Shown: piece after piece, positions 16,956 through 25,653 of the stretch
How positions within the stretch are numbered: the first letter of the stretch is position 1
Layout of the letters: each line of letters opens with the position of its first letter
Assembly (NCBI GenBank): GCA_958367245.1
Contig: CATXEA010000011.1
Span: 1-64,000, forward strand
Source of the DNA: an uncultured Blautia sp.
GTDB lineage: Bacteria > Bacillota > Clostridia > Lachnospirales > Lachnospiraceae
DNA: 64,000 nucleotides
Reading direction: 5' to 3'
Position numbers and translations under genes: made by a program
The notes under the pieces: generated by a model
The model's input: the letters and a program-made list of their open reading frames with translations, nothing else
Told to the model about the DNA's origin: nothing
Database searches by the model: none

Positions 16956-18761
16956 ATGGCAAAAAGCAGATTAATCGGAAGCTACCCTGTAATCGGTATT
17001 CGTCCTACTATTGATGGACGCCGCGGAGCTCTGGACGTTAGAGGTTCCCTGGAAGAGCAGACCATGAATATGGCGAAAACAGCAGCGAAGCTTTTCGAAG
17101 AAAACTTAAGATACTCCAACGGCGAACCTGTAAAGGTTGTTATCGCTGACACAACAATCGGACGTGTTGGTGAGACTGCTGCATGTGCAGATAAATTCAG
17201 AAGAGAAGGCGTAGACATTACTCTTACAGTTACACCATGCTGGTGCTACGGTTCAGAGACAATGGATATGGATCCTACAACAATCAAAGGTGTTTGGGGC
17301 TTCAACGCAACTGAAAGACCTGGCGCTGTTTATCTGGCATCTGTTCTTGCATCTCATGCACAGAAAGGCCTTCCGGCATTTGGTATCTACGGACATGAAG
17401 TTCAGGATGCTGATGACACAACAGTTCCGGAAGACGTTAAAGAGAAATTATTAAGATTCGGCCGCGCAGCAGTTGCAGCAGCAACTATGAGAGGCAAATC
17501 CTGGTTACAGATCGGTTCTATCTGTATGGGTATCGGCGGATCCATCGTTGACTCTGACTTCATCGAGTCCTACCTTGGAATGCGCGTAGAGTCCATCGAC
17601 GAGGTAGAAATCATCCGTCGTATGACAGAAGGCATCTACGATCACGAAGAGTTCGAAAAAGCTTTAGCATGGGCTAAAAAGACATGTAAGATCGGCTTCG
17701 ATAAGAACCCTGAAGAATTACAGATGTCTGAAGAAAAGAAAGAAGAACAGTTTGAGTTCGTAGTTAAGATGGCTGTTATCATCAAAGAGCTTATGAACGG
17801 CTGTGATAAACTGGATCCTAAATTCTCTGAAGAAGCAATCGGACACAACGCTCTGGCTGCTGGTTTCCAGGGACAGAGACAGTGGACAGACTTCTATCCA
17901 AACGGTGACTTTGCAGAGGCAATGCTTAACACATCCTTCGACTGGGAAGGCGCAAGAGAGCCATACATCCTGGCAACAGAGAACGACGTTCTTAACGGTC
18001 TTGGAATGCTCTTTATGAAACTTCTTACAAACCGTGCGCAGATGTTTGCAGATGTTCGTACATACTGGAGCCCAGAGGCTGTTAAGAGAGTTACCGGCTA
18101 CGAGCTGGAAGGCAAAGCAAAAGAGAACGATGGTTTCATCCATCTGATCAACTCCGGTGCTTGCTGTCTTGACGCTAACGGCGGTGCAAAAGATGAAAAC
18201 GGCAACGCAGTTATGAAAGAATGGTGGAACGTAACAGAAGAAGATCAGGAAGCAATCATGGCTGCTACAACATGGAACGCAGCAGACAACGGATACTTCC
18301 GTGGCGGCGGATTCTCCTCCAGATTTGAGACAAAAGATGAAATGCCTGCAACAATGATCCGTCTGAACCTTGTAAAAGGTCTTGGTCCGGTTCTCCAGAT
18401 TGCAGAAGGATGGACACTTGCTCTTCCTGCAGAAGTATCTGACGCTCTCTGGAAACGTACAGACTACACATGGCCATGTACATGGTTCGTACCGAGATGT
18501 GACGGTAAAGAAGGCGCATTCAAAACAGCATATGATGTAATGAACAACTGGGGTGCAAACCACGGTGCAATCTCTTACGGACATATCGGCGCTGACCTTA
18601 TCACAATGGCATCTATCTTAAGAATCCCGGTTTGCATGCACAACGTACCGGAAGAAAAAATCTTCCGTCCGGCAGCATGGAACGCATTCGGCATGGACAA
18701 AGAAGGCGCAGACTACAGAGCATGCGCAGCTTACGGCCCAATGTACAAACCATACAAATAA
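16956..18761 (+). CDS. fucI: L-fucose isomerase
   Basis: A 601-residue Mn-dependent L-fucose isomerase (E. coli FucI is 591), turning L-fucose into L-fuculose; the family also acts on D-arabinose. The opening IGSYPVIGIRPTIDGRRG, the MWGFN-like VWGFNATERPG segment, and the TENDVLNGLGMLFMKLLTNR segment are characteristic. The start at 16956 follows AGGAGG by 12 bases and matches the conserved N-terminus. A GTG at 16872 would add 28 residues with no family support. The cytoplasmic enzyme acts before the aldolase at 4664. Confidence 0.94.
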   Translation: MAKSRLIGSYPVIGIRPTIDGRRGALDVRGSLEEQTMNMAKTAAKLFEENLRYSNGEPVKVVIADTTIGRVGETAACADKFRREGVDITLTVTPCWCYGSETMDMDPTTIKGVWGFNATERPGAVYLASVLASHAQKGLPAFGIYGHEVQDADDTTVPEDVKEKLLRFGRAAVAAATMRGKSWLQIGSICMGIGGSIVDSDFIESYLGMRVESIDEVEIIRRMTEGIYDHEEFEKALAWAKKTCKIGFDKNPEELQMSEEKKEEQFEFVVKMAVIIKELMNGCDKLDPKFSEEAIGHNALAAGFQGQRQWTDFYPNGDFAEAMLNTSFDWEGAREPYILATENDVLNGLGMLFMKLLTNRAQMFADVRTYWSPEAVKRVTGYELEGKAKENDGFIHLINSGACCLDANGGAKDENGNAVMKEWWNVTEEDQEAIMAATTWNAADNGYFRGGGFSSRFETKDEMPATMIRLNLVKGLGPVLQIAEGWTLALPAEVSDALWKRTDYTWPCTWFVPRCDGKEGAFKTAYDVMNNWGANHGAISYGHIGADLITMASILRIPVCMHNVPEEKIFRPAAWNAFGMDKEGADYRACAAYGPMYKPYK

Positions 18762-18782
18762 TATAAAAACTATGAATAACCG

Positions 18783-18816
18783 GCAAGGCGGAAGAAATTC
18801 CGCCTTGCTTTTTTTT
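18783..18816 (+). terminator. Strong terminator after fucI
   Basis: A perfect 11-bp GC-rich stem (GCAAGGCGGAA with TTCCGCCTTGC), a GAAA loop and eight T residues, 22 bases past the fucI stop. Confidence 0.95.
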
Positions 18817-18905
18817 ACGGGGAAAGTTATAATAAAACTATATTATATCAGATGAAACAATCGGTTACCTGTAAATGCAGTGGAAGTATGTAATTGGAGG
18901 TATGA

Positions 18906-21392
18906 ATGAAAAAAAGAATACAGATAATCAAACGCAGTCTTTCCCTTTTTCTTACTGTTTCCGTACTCTCATCAGGAGCGCCTGTCTATGGCGCAGGGGA
19001 GTTTTCGGATGGAACAGAGGCAGAATCTTTTATAGCAGGAGAGACAATTTTATCCGAAGAACAGGAAGATTTAACAGGAGAGACACTTACAGATAAAGGA
19101 CAGGAAGAATTTGCAGACGGGCAACAGTCAGACTTCTCAGACGAAGAGGCTGCCACAGAAGGGATAAATTATATCAAGGGAAGACCTCTTACAGACGAGG
19201 AACGTGCACAGGAGCTGGAACCCTTTGCCAACCTGACAGAGCTTCAGGAGATGCCAAGGGTGGGGAGTGAGCTGGAGTCCGGCGCTGCAATGTATTCCCA
19301 TTATCCTGAGAAATTTGACGCACGAACGAAAGGTGTGATAACCAGTGTGAAAAATCAGCATCCTTTTGGTATCTGCTGGGCATTTGGAATGGCTTCGATT
19401 CTTGAGACATCGCTGCTGGCTCAGAATCAGGGAAGCTTTGACCTGTCAGAAGAGCATCTGGCGTATTTCTTTGCAAACAGAGAGAATGACCCTCTGAATC
19501 ATACTGCAGGAGACTATAATTATAATATACAGGGCTACCATAATGGAGGAAATGATACTCTTGCTTCTATTTTTCTCACTTCATGGTCAGGAATGACAAC
19601 AGAAAAGAGCGTTCCTCTTCCTACAGACCCGAATCACATAGAGGATAATTCTGTGGAAATTCCGGCGTCAAAAGCATACGAAACGGCTGCGTATCTTACG
19701 GATACAACCTTTTCAGATTATTCTGTAGACAGAATGAAACAGTTGCTCTATGAGAATGATTCTGCAGCAATTGCGATACGCATGGAGGATAAATATTATA
19801 ATCCTGATACGGCTTCTTATTGTTGGCCTGAGGGAGGCAAAATTAATCATGTTGTTACAGTAGTGGGCTGGAACGACAATTATCAGAAGGAGAATTTCAA
19901 ACCGGAGTGCGGCGTAAAGTCAGACGGAGCCTGGATTGTAAAAAACAGTTGGGGAGCACAGTGGGGGGAAGAAGGATATTTTTATCTCTCCTATGAGGAC
20001 AGTTCTATCAGCGGATTAGTAACCGCGAAGGCTTCGGATAGAGTAGAATATGGAAACAATTATTTTTATGACGGTTCCTGCGGACTTAAGACGACTTCTT
20101 TAAAAACCAGCCAGTCTGTTGCGAATGTTTTTACAGCAAAGGCAAAGAAAGGCTACATGGAAACTATCGGAGAGGTCAATGTCATTACATACAGTGATAA
20201 CGCTCACTACACTCTTCAGATTTATACAGACTTAAAAAATCCGAAAGACCCGACCAGCGGTAAGCCTGCTTATGAAAAGCCTGTTGACATATTCCAGCCG
20301 ATAGCAGGGGTAAAAACAATCAGGATTCCGGAAGTGAATGTGAAGTACGGCTCCATGTATTCCGCAGTGATAAAAAATGCAGGAAGCCAGCCTCTGAAAT
20401 TCTGTGTGGAAGCAGACGCAGAGCACAGTGGATGGTTTGTCGGTCATGCAGATATAGAAAAAGAGCAGGGCTTTTTCGGCACAACAACAGGAGAATGGAA
20501 GGATTTCGCGGATTCCGGTGCGACGCCGAGAATCAAGGTACACACAAAAACTCTTGATAAAATTCCGGCTCCTGTATTGAAAGCTTCGGCAAAAGGCTTT
20601 GAAGGAGCGAGTCTTACCTGGGAGAAGATAGACGGTGTTTCCGGATATTATCTTTACAGAAGCGAAGCAGGAAAGAGCAAAAAGAGAATCGAATCCCTGT
20701 CCTCCTCAAAAACAGCATATACAGACGATAATCTGAAGACAGGTATAAAATATACTTATACTCTTGTACCGTATGTGAAGCTTTCCGGAAAAATAAAAAA
20801 AGGAAGCTCGTCGAAAGCGGTATCTGTAACGCCTGTTCTTGCAAAACCTGTTTTTCAGGCGAAAGCTTCAAACAGCGGATATAATACTGTAACCTGGAAA
20901 AAAGTTTCAGGTGCGACCGGATACAGGATATACAGGAAAACTCCTTCCGGAAAGTGGAAGATGCTTGCCTCAGTGGGGTCTTCAGTTACTTCGTATAAAG
21001 ATAAGAATGTAACTCCATGCGCTTCTTTTCAGTATACGGTAAGAGGAATAAGAAAAACGTCTTCCTGTTCCTACATGGGGAAATATAATGCAGGAGAGGT
21101 AATAAAGGCTGCCCCTGCCCGTCAGAAGGTTTCTTCGGTATCACGAAGCAGCTCGGGAATCCGCATAAAATGGAAGACACAGAAAGGCTGCGACGGATAC
21201 AAAATTTACAGAAAAACAAAATCCGGTTCATGGAAAGCGATTAAGACAATTTCTTCAGGAAGTACCGCGGCATATCTGGACAAAACCGCGTCAAAGGGTG
21301 TATTATACTATTATTCAGTCAGAGCGTATGTGAAAGAGCCTTACGGAAATGTATACAGCAAATATACGGCTTCTTCCGCTGTGAAAAGATAA
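18906..21392 (+). CDS. Secreted papain-like (C1) peptidase with Fn3-like repeats
   Basis: An 828-residue exported protein. Residues 1-30 are a signal peptide. An acidic linker precedes a C1 peptidase domain (about 135-390) with the oxyanion Gln in KNQHPFG, catalytic Cys157 in GICWAFGMAS, His315 in INHVVTVVGW and Asn347 in VKNSWGAQWGEEG. After a beta-rich lectin-like stretch (about 390-545), three fibronectin-III-like units follow (LTWEKIDGVSGYYLYR, VTWKKVSGATGYRIYR, IKWKTQKGCDGYKIYR). No LPXTG or transmembrane anchor is present. It likely cleaves host or dietary protein outside the cell. ATG 18906 is 5 bases after GGAGG. Confidence 0.88.
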   Translation: MKKRIQIIKRSLSLFLTVSVLSSGAPVYGAGEFSDGTEAESFIAGETILSEEQEDLTGETLTDKGQEEFADGQQSDFSDEEAATEGINYIKGRPLTDEERAQELEPFANLTELQEMPRVGSELESGAAMYSHYPEKFDARTKGVITSVKNQHPFGICWAFGMASILETSLLAQNQGSFDLSEEHLAYFFANRENDPLNHTAGDYNYNIQGYHNGGNDTLASIFLTSWSGMTTEKSVPLPTDPNHIEDNSVEIPASKAYETAAYLTDTTFSDYSVDRMKQLLYENDSAAIAIRMEDKYYNPDTASYCWPEGGKINHVVTVVGWNDNYQKENFKPECGVKSDGAWIVKNSWGAQWGEEGYFYLSYEDSSISGLVTAKASDRVEYGNNYFYDGSCGLKTTSLKTSQSVANVFTAKAKKGYMETIGEVNVITYSDNAHYTLQIYTDLKNPKDPTSGKPAYEKPVDIFQPIAGVKTIRIPEVNVKYGSMYSAVIKNAGSQPLKFCVEADAEHSGWFVGHADIEKEQGFFGTTTGEWKDFADSGATPRIKVHTKTLDKIPAPVLKASAKGFEGASLTWEKIDGVSGYYLYRSEAGKSKKRIESLSSSKTAYTDDNLKTGIKYTYTLVPYVKLSGKIKKGSSSKAVSVTPVLAKPVFQAKASNSGYNTVTWKKVSGATGYRIYRKTPSGKWKMLASVGSSVTSYKDKNVTPCASFQYTVRGIRKTSSCSYMGKYNAGEVIKAAPARQKVSSVSRSSSGIRIKWKTQKGCDGYKIYRKTKSGSWKAIKTISSGSTAAYLDKTASKGVLYYYSVRAYVKEPYGNVYSKYTASSAVKR

Positions 21393-21420
21393 TAGAAATT
21401 AAAGGTGAAGGAATACGATT

Positions 21421-22407
21421 ATGAAAAAAAGAATGGGGACTTTTGTTGCACTTCTGTGTTGTTTTCTGCTTGCCGTGAATGTATGGGCAGATGACGGAAG
21501 CGGACAGAAACCGGACTATGCGACCGATTATTATATGATTGTCGAGTGCGCAGAGGGCGGAGTAGATATTTACGATGGGGCAGATTTTTCAGCCAATAAG
21601 CTTAATGAGGAATTGATTCCTAATGGAACTGCACTTCATATTACAGGGGAAAAGACAGGAGAAGATAACTCACACTGGGTATATGTACAGCACAGGAGTG
21701 TGTATGGGTATGTACCGTCTGACCATCTTAAGCCCGTAACAGTTGGAGAGGCTGCTGAATCAGAATACCGTACCTATAATGGTTTTAATGTGGAATTTGA
21801 TGTAACAGTCAGGGCAGAGGGCGGACAGGTTTCTTTGTCGAAAGGGCCTGGCGACCAGTTCGGTAAGCGCAGGCAGAGTCTTGAGAATGGAACAATTGCT
21901 CATATTACACAGTATGTGGAGACTTCTCCGGGAAGAGCCTGGGGCAAAACATCAGTGGACAGTGTTCAGGGATGGATAGACCTGACAAGAGATACCGATT
22001 ACGCAGAAAACAAAGCGGCTATGTCTCTTGTTGAAGAAACAGGAATTGCAGCCGGAGCGATCAGTGCGCCCGAACCAACAGTGACTCCTGAGCCAACAGT
22101 GACTCCTGAATTAACAGTGACTCCTGAGCCGACTGTGACAGCAGAACCGACCGTCACAGCAGAACCGACTGCTACAGCAGAGCCGACCGCTACAGCGAAG
22201 CCAACCGAAACATCAGAGCCAACTGCTACAGCAGAACCGGCAGAGGAGACGGAAGCATCCCCGACAGAGGAAGCGAAAGAGGCTTCAGGAGAGAATGTGA
22301 AAGAAGAAAACGGCAAAAATCATATGATCTGGATTATCGTAATCCTTGTTCTTGTTGCTGCCGGACTGGTGGTATTCTTTGTAAGAAAGAAAAATAAGAA
22401 TCTGTAA
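21421..22407 (+). CDS. Membrane-anchored SH3-domain protein with Pro/Thr/Glu repeat stalk
   Basis: A 328-residue surface protein. A signal peptide (1-23) is followed by two bacterial SH3-type units (about 35-105 and 120-185; GTALHITGEKTGEDNSHWVY and GTIAHITQYVETSPGRAW segments). Residues about 218-270 are tandem TPEPTV/TAEPTA hexapeptides, then an acidic Glu-rich linker, and a C-terminal membrane helix (MIWIIVILVLVAAGLVVFF) with a KKNKN tail. It likely binds the cell wall or a ligand at the end of a stalk. It sits 28 bases after the protease gene and may form a pair with it; the function is not known. Confidence 0.8.
   Translation: MKKRMGTFVALLCCFLLAVNVWADDGSGQKPDYATDYYMIVECAEGGVDIYDGADFSANKLNEELIPNGTALHITGEKTGEDNSHWVYVQHRSVYGYVPSDHLKPVTVGEAAESEYRTYNGFNVEFDVTVRAEGGQVSLSKGPGDQFGKRRQSLENGTIAHITQYVETSPGRAWGKTSVDSVQGWIDLTRDTDYAENKAAMSLVEETGIAAGAISAPEPTVTPEPTVTPELTVTPEPTVTAEPTVTAEPTATAEPTATAKPTETSEPTATAEPAEETEASPTEEAKEASGENVKEENGKNHMIWIIVILVLVAAGLVVFFVRKKNKNL
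22070..22250 (+). repeat. 18-bp tandem repeat encoding PEPTVT-type hexapeptides
   Basis: About ten imperfect 18-bp units starting near GTGACTCCTGAGCCAACA inside the SH3-protein gene. The units vary at single positions, so copy number could vary between strains by slippage or recombination. Confidence 0.8.
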
Positions 22408-22415
22408 CCTATAAG

Positions 22416-22446
22416 AAAAGAGACAGCCAAAAGCGCTGTCTCTTTT
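22416..22446. terminator. Bidirectional terminator between convergent genes
   Basis: A 12-bp stem (AAAAGAGACAGC with GCTGTCTCTTTT) and 7-base loop, with A-run on the left and T-run on the right, so it works for the SH3 gene and for the glycosyltransferase arriving from the other strand. Confidence 0.9.
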
Positions 22447-22450
22447 GATT

Positions 22451-23167
22451 TCACCGATGCATATCTCTTCTCAGCCGATAGAAATCACCAATGGCATTCC
22501 ATCCGATTTTGATGATTTTTTTGATATTAAGAGAATTTACTCCTCCCTGTCTGGGCTTAAAGGAAATTTCGATGAATTTCACTCTTTTTCTGTAGTATAC
22601 GAAATAAGTGGTGAGCATAATATTCGGAATGTTGAAGTCTTTGGGGAGCTTGGGGAGAAATTCGCTCAGGACATCCGTTCGCATCAGACGAAAGGGGGCG
22701 TTGGCGTCTGAAACCTTTACGCCAAAAATAAGGCGAAGGAGGATGCAGACTACATTTTCTACAAATTTCCTTGATTTTCCATCCCCGCGGTCTGTTCTTT
22801 TCCCGATAAGGGCATCGTACTCTTTTCTCTGTGACCAGAATGCTTCGAATTCAGCAGGATTCGTCTGCCCGTCTGCATCTGTCTGGAACACATAATCTGC
22901 GTTGTGCTCAATGGCGAAACGGTATCCGTAAAGAACAGTGGAGCCGTGCCCGCCGTTTTCTTTTGTCTGCGGAAGAAGAAGAGGTCTTGTCTTTGCGAGA
23001 TTACATAAGATTTCGTAAGTGTTGTCTTTGCTTCCGTCATTTATAACAACAAGTCTGGATTCTCCGTTGCCATTATATTTTTCGACAATCGGATACCAGT
23101 CGTTGACTGTATTTTCGATGTTATCTTTTTCGTTATAGGCAGGTATGACTATAAATAATTTATCCAT
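22451..23167 (-). CDS. Family 2 glycosyltransferase
   Basis: A 238-residue GT2-fold enzyme like dolichol-phosphate-mannose synthases. IVIPAYNEKDNIENTV at the N-terminus and VINDGSKDNT near residue 43 bind the nucleotide; QTDADGQ near residue 97 is the DXD-type metal motif; SFKPRQGGVNSLN near residue 205 is the typical acceptor-side segment. No membrane helices, so cytoplasmic and likely using a lipid-phosphate acceptor. GGAGG precedes the start. Nothing next to it points to the sugar used. Confidence 0.85.
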   Translation of the reverse strand: MDKLFIVIPAYNEKDNIENTVNDWYPIVEKYNGNGESRLVVINDGSKDNTYEILCNLAKTRPLLLPQTKENGGHGSTVLYGYRFAIEHNADYVFQTDADGQTNPAEFEAFWSQRKEYDALIGKRTDRGDGKSRKFVENVVCILLRLIFGVKVSDANAPFRLMRTDVLSEFLPKLPKDFNIPNIMLTTYFVYYRKRVKFIEISFKPRQGGVNSLNIKKIIKIGWNAIGDFYRLRRDMHR

Positions 23168-23269
23168 GAATTTGCCTCCGGTTCCAATTTCTGTTCATCT
23201 GTATCGTGTGAACATTCAGCAAATATTATATATGATTCCTTTTCTGTTTTCAACTATTTGGAGTGGGGA

Positions 23270-23305
23270 GAAAAAAAGAAGGCCGGACCGAAGTCACAGC
23301 CTTCT
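23270..23305 (-). terminator. Terminator after fucU
   Basis: On the minus strand AGAAGGC pairs with GCCTTCT across a 15-base loop and runs into TTTTTT, directly downstream of the mutarotase stop. Confidence 0.75.
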
Positions 23306-23318
23306 CTGGCTTTCATCA

Positions 23319-23762
23319 TTAGTTGTCAACTACAACACCTTTCTGCAGCATAATGTTTGCATACAGAGCTTTTTCTCCTGTGGAGATGATGCAGTAGGAT
23401 GTTTTTGCTTCATCGTAGAATGCGAAACGCTCGATATTGCCGACAGCAGCAGCGCCGCGTTCGTCATGTTTGGCGATGATTTCTTTGTATGTATCCCAGA
23501 TTGGGGTTTCTACTGTGTCACCCGGCATAACTTCCATTAAGTTTACCGGATGCTCTACATAAGTGTCCAGAGGGAAAACTTTCAGGATTGCATCCAGAAG
23601 CTCAGGAACGCCATGTCCGTCACAACGGATTGTGATGCAGTTTTTGCCCATGGACTCTACCGGGAAGTTTCCGTCTGCAATGACAAGACGGTCACTGTGT
23701 CCCATTTCGCATAAAACTTTTAATAATTCAGGTGATAAGATTGCCGGAATACCTTTTAACAT
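23319..23762 (-). CDS. fucU: L-fucose mutarotase, RbsD/FucU family
   Basis: A 147-residue RbsD/FucU protein that interconverts the anomers of L-fucose (or a related sugar) to feed the isomerase. The opening LKGIPAILSPELLKVLCEMGHSD holds the catalytic His, with VIADGNFP next and a C-terminal Tyr/Asn segment ALYANIMLQKG. The AAAGGAG site is 7 bases upstream. It is transcribed away from the YesN/YesM genes, about 4.6 kb from fucI. RbsD (ribose) is the alternative, but the setting favours fucose. Confidence 0.88.
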   Translation of the reverse strand: MLKGIPAILSPELLKVLCEMGHSDRLVIADGNFPVESMGKNCITIRCDGHGVPELLDAILKVFPLDTYVEHPVNLMEVMPGDTVETPIWDTYKEIIAKHDERGAAAVGNIERFAFYDEAKTSYCIISTGEKALYANIMLQKGVVVDN

Positions 23763-24033
23763 AATTGACTCCTTTCGTCCAGCAGCCGTACTGCTGATTC
23801 ACATTTTTTTCTATGATATAGGATAGCCTATTTGATGGAAAGAGACAAGGCAAAATCTTACTCAGAAATGTGAATATTTTATACAGAGAAAAATTTGGAG
23901 AGTAAGGAGTTGTTCGCCTGACTTTTTTTGCGGAATCTTTCTGTAATAATTGTAAAAACCCCTAAAATATGATACCATTAATTATTAAGATTAAACAAAA
24001 AAAAGAGAATCATTTCATAGTACGGGGGACTAA

Positions 24034-25653
24034 ATGTATAAAATATTACTTGTAGACGATGAAATTCTGGTGAGAGATGCCATCAGAGAGAATATTGACT
24101 GGAAGGGAATGGACTGTGAGCTTGTCGGAGACTGTGAGAATGGCCAGCAGGCTGCAGAATTTGTCCAGAACCATGAAGTGGATATTGTACTTACAGATAT
24201 TTGTATGCCTTATATGGACGGAATGGAGCTGAGTCATTTTCTCCATGATAATTATCCGGATATCATTATTGTGATTTTCAGCGGATTCGGAGAATTTGAA
24301 TATGCAAAAAAAGCGATTCAGTATAATGTAAGCGAGTATATGCTCAAGCCAATCACTGCTATGGAACTTACAAAGGTAATTGAGCGGATGAAGGAGAAGG
24401 CAGATGCCCGTCAGAAAGAAAAAAATAAAATACAGATTCTCATGCGCGATTCTCAGGGATATAAAAAGAATGCAAATATGATTCGTTCCAAGACGATTGA
24501 AGCTCTTGTAAACTGTACCAGAGATGTAAAGGAAAGTCTGGATGAACTGGAAAAAATGGGAATCCAGATGGAAGCCTCCAGTTACCGCGTTGCAGTTTTT
24601 GACATGGATCTGTATTCGGATCTTTACCAGATTGATACGGAGAAACGTCAGGAGAGCGCATTAATGGCTTTTGTCCTCTATAATGTCAGCGATGAAATTG
24701 TAAATGAGAAAAAGGCAGGCGTAGCCTATCAGGAAGGAAGCAACAGAGTCTGTGTGATTTTCATGGGAAATAAAACAAAAGAAGGCTCTGCTCTGATACG
24801 GGAAACCTGTCAGGAAATCAAGGATAAGGTAAAAGAAGTGATCGGTATCGAGGTTTCCATGGGAATCGGAAGCTGGGTACGCAGTCCGGGAGAACTTATT
24901 TTTTCACACAGGATGGCGGAAAAGGCAATTCAGAGACGCTATCTTCTTGGAGGAAATCTTCTGATAGATATGGAGGAAGACGAGACGGATCAGGTGATTT
25001 CGATTCAGGATTATCTGGAACAACTGAAAAATGCTCTTAAAACAGGCAAGAAAGAGGAGATGGACAGAATTCTGGATAAAATCGAAGCGGAGATACGCGG
25101 CGCTCTTGTAGATAAAAGTTATGCGTGTGTGTATCTTCAGCAGGTGATTCGTGTGATTGGAAATTCTGTTCAGTCTATGGTTTCTGACGGGGCAGATATT
25201 ATTATGGAAAGAGAAAAACTCCTTAAGGCTGTCACAGAACAGAAGTGCTTCCAGGCAGCGGCAGATCTGGTACGCGCCTATGCGCAGAAGATGTTTGAAG
25301 AGCTGACGAACTACAACAGTTCAGCAGGGCAGCGTCAGGCGTCTCTGGCAATGGATTATATCAGGAACAATTACATGGACACAGAACTGAGTCTGAACAG
25401 CATTTGTTCTTATCTGAATATAAGCACCAGCTATTTCAGCACTATATTTAAAGATATTACAGGAGAAACCTTTGTGGAGGCGCTGACTCGGACAAGGATG
25501 GAGAAAGCCAAGGAGCTTCTCGAAAATACAACCCTTAAAAACTATGAGATTGCAGAAAAAGTAGGATTTTCAGACCCTCATTATTTCGGGATTTCCTTTA
25601 AAAAAATGACGGGAAAAACACCGACAGAATACGCAAGGGAGAAACGGCGATGA
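24034..25653 (+). CDS. YesN-type response regulator with AraC output
   Basis: A 539-residue regulator. The receiver domain (1-120) has the phospho-acceptor Asp55 in DIVLTDICMPYMDG and the switch Lys in YMLKPI. A long middle domain (about 150-420) is typical of the YesN family. A C-terminal AraC double helix-turn-helix (about 430-539) has LNSICSYLNISTSYFSTIFK and the KVGFSDPHYFGISFKKMTG segment. Its stop overlaps the sensor gene start by 4 bases. It likely activates the sugar ABC importer downstream. Confidence 0.92.
   Translation: MYKILLVDDEILVRDAIRENIDWKGMDCELVGDCENGQQAAEFVQNHEVDIVLTDICMPYMDGMELSHFLHDNYPDIIIVIFSGFGEFEYAKKAIQYNVSEYMLKPITAMELTKVIERMKEKADARQKEKNKIQILMRDSQGYKKNANMIRSKTIEALVNCTRDVKESLDELEKMGIQMEASSYRVAVFDMDLYSDLYQIDTEKRQESALMAFVLYNVSDEIVNEKKAGVAYQEGSNRVCVIFMGNKTKEGSALIRETCQEIKDKVKEVIGIEVSMGIGSWVRSPGELIFSHRMAEKAIQRRYLLGGNLLIDMEEDETDQVISIQDYLEQLKNALKTGKKEEMDRILDKIEAEIRGALVDKSYACVYLQQVIRVIGNSVQSMVSDGADIIMEREKLLKAVTEQKCFQAAADLVRAYAQKMFEELTNYNSSAGQRQASLAMDYIRNNYMDTELSLNSICSYLNISTSYFSTIFKDITGETFVEALTRTRMEKAKELLENTTLKNYEIAEKVGFSDPHYFGISFKKMTGKTPTEYAREKRR

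Noticed and set aside
21999..22316. Minus-strand Val/Gly/Ser-rich open frame opposite the stalk repeat
   Set aside because: It is the shadow of the 18-bp tandem repeat in the SH3-protein gene and has no ribosome site.
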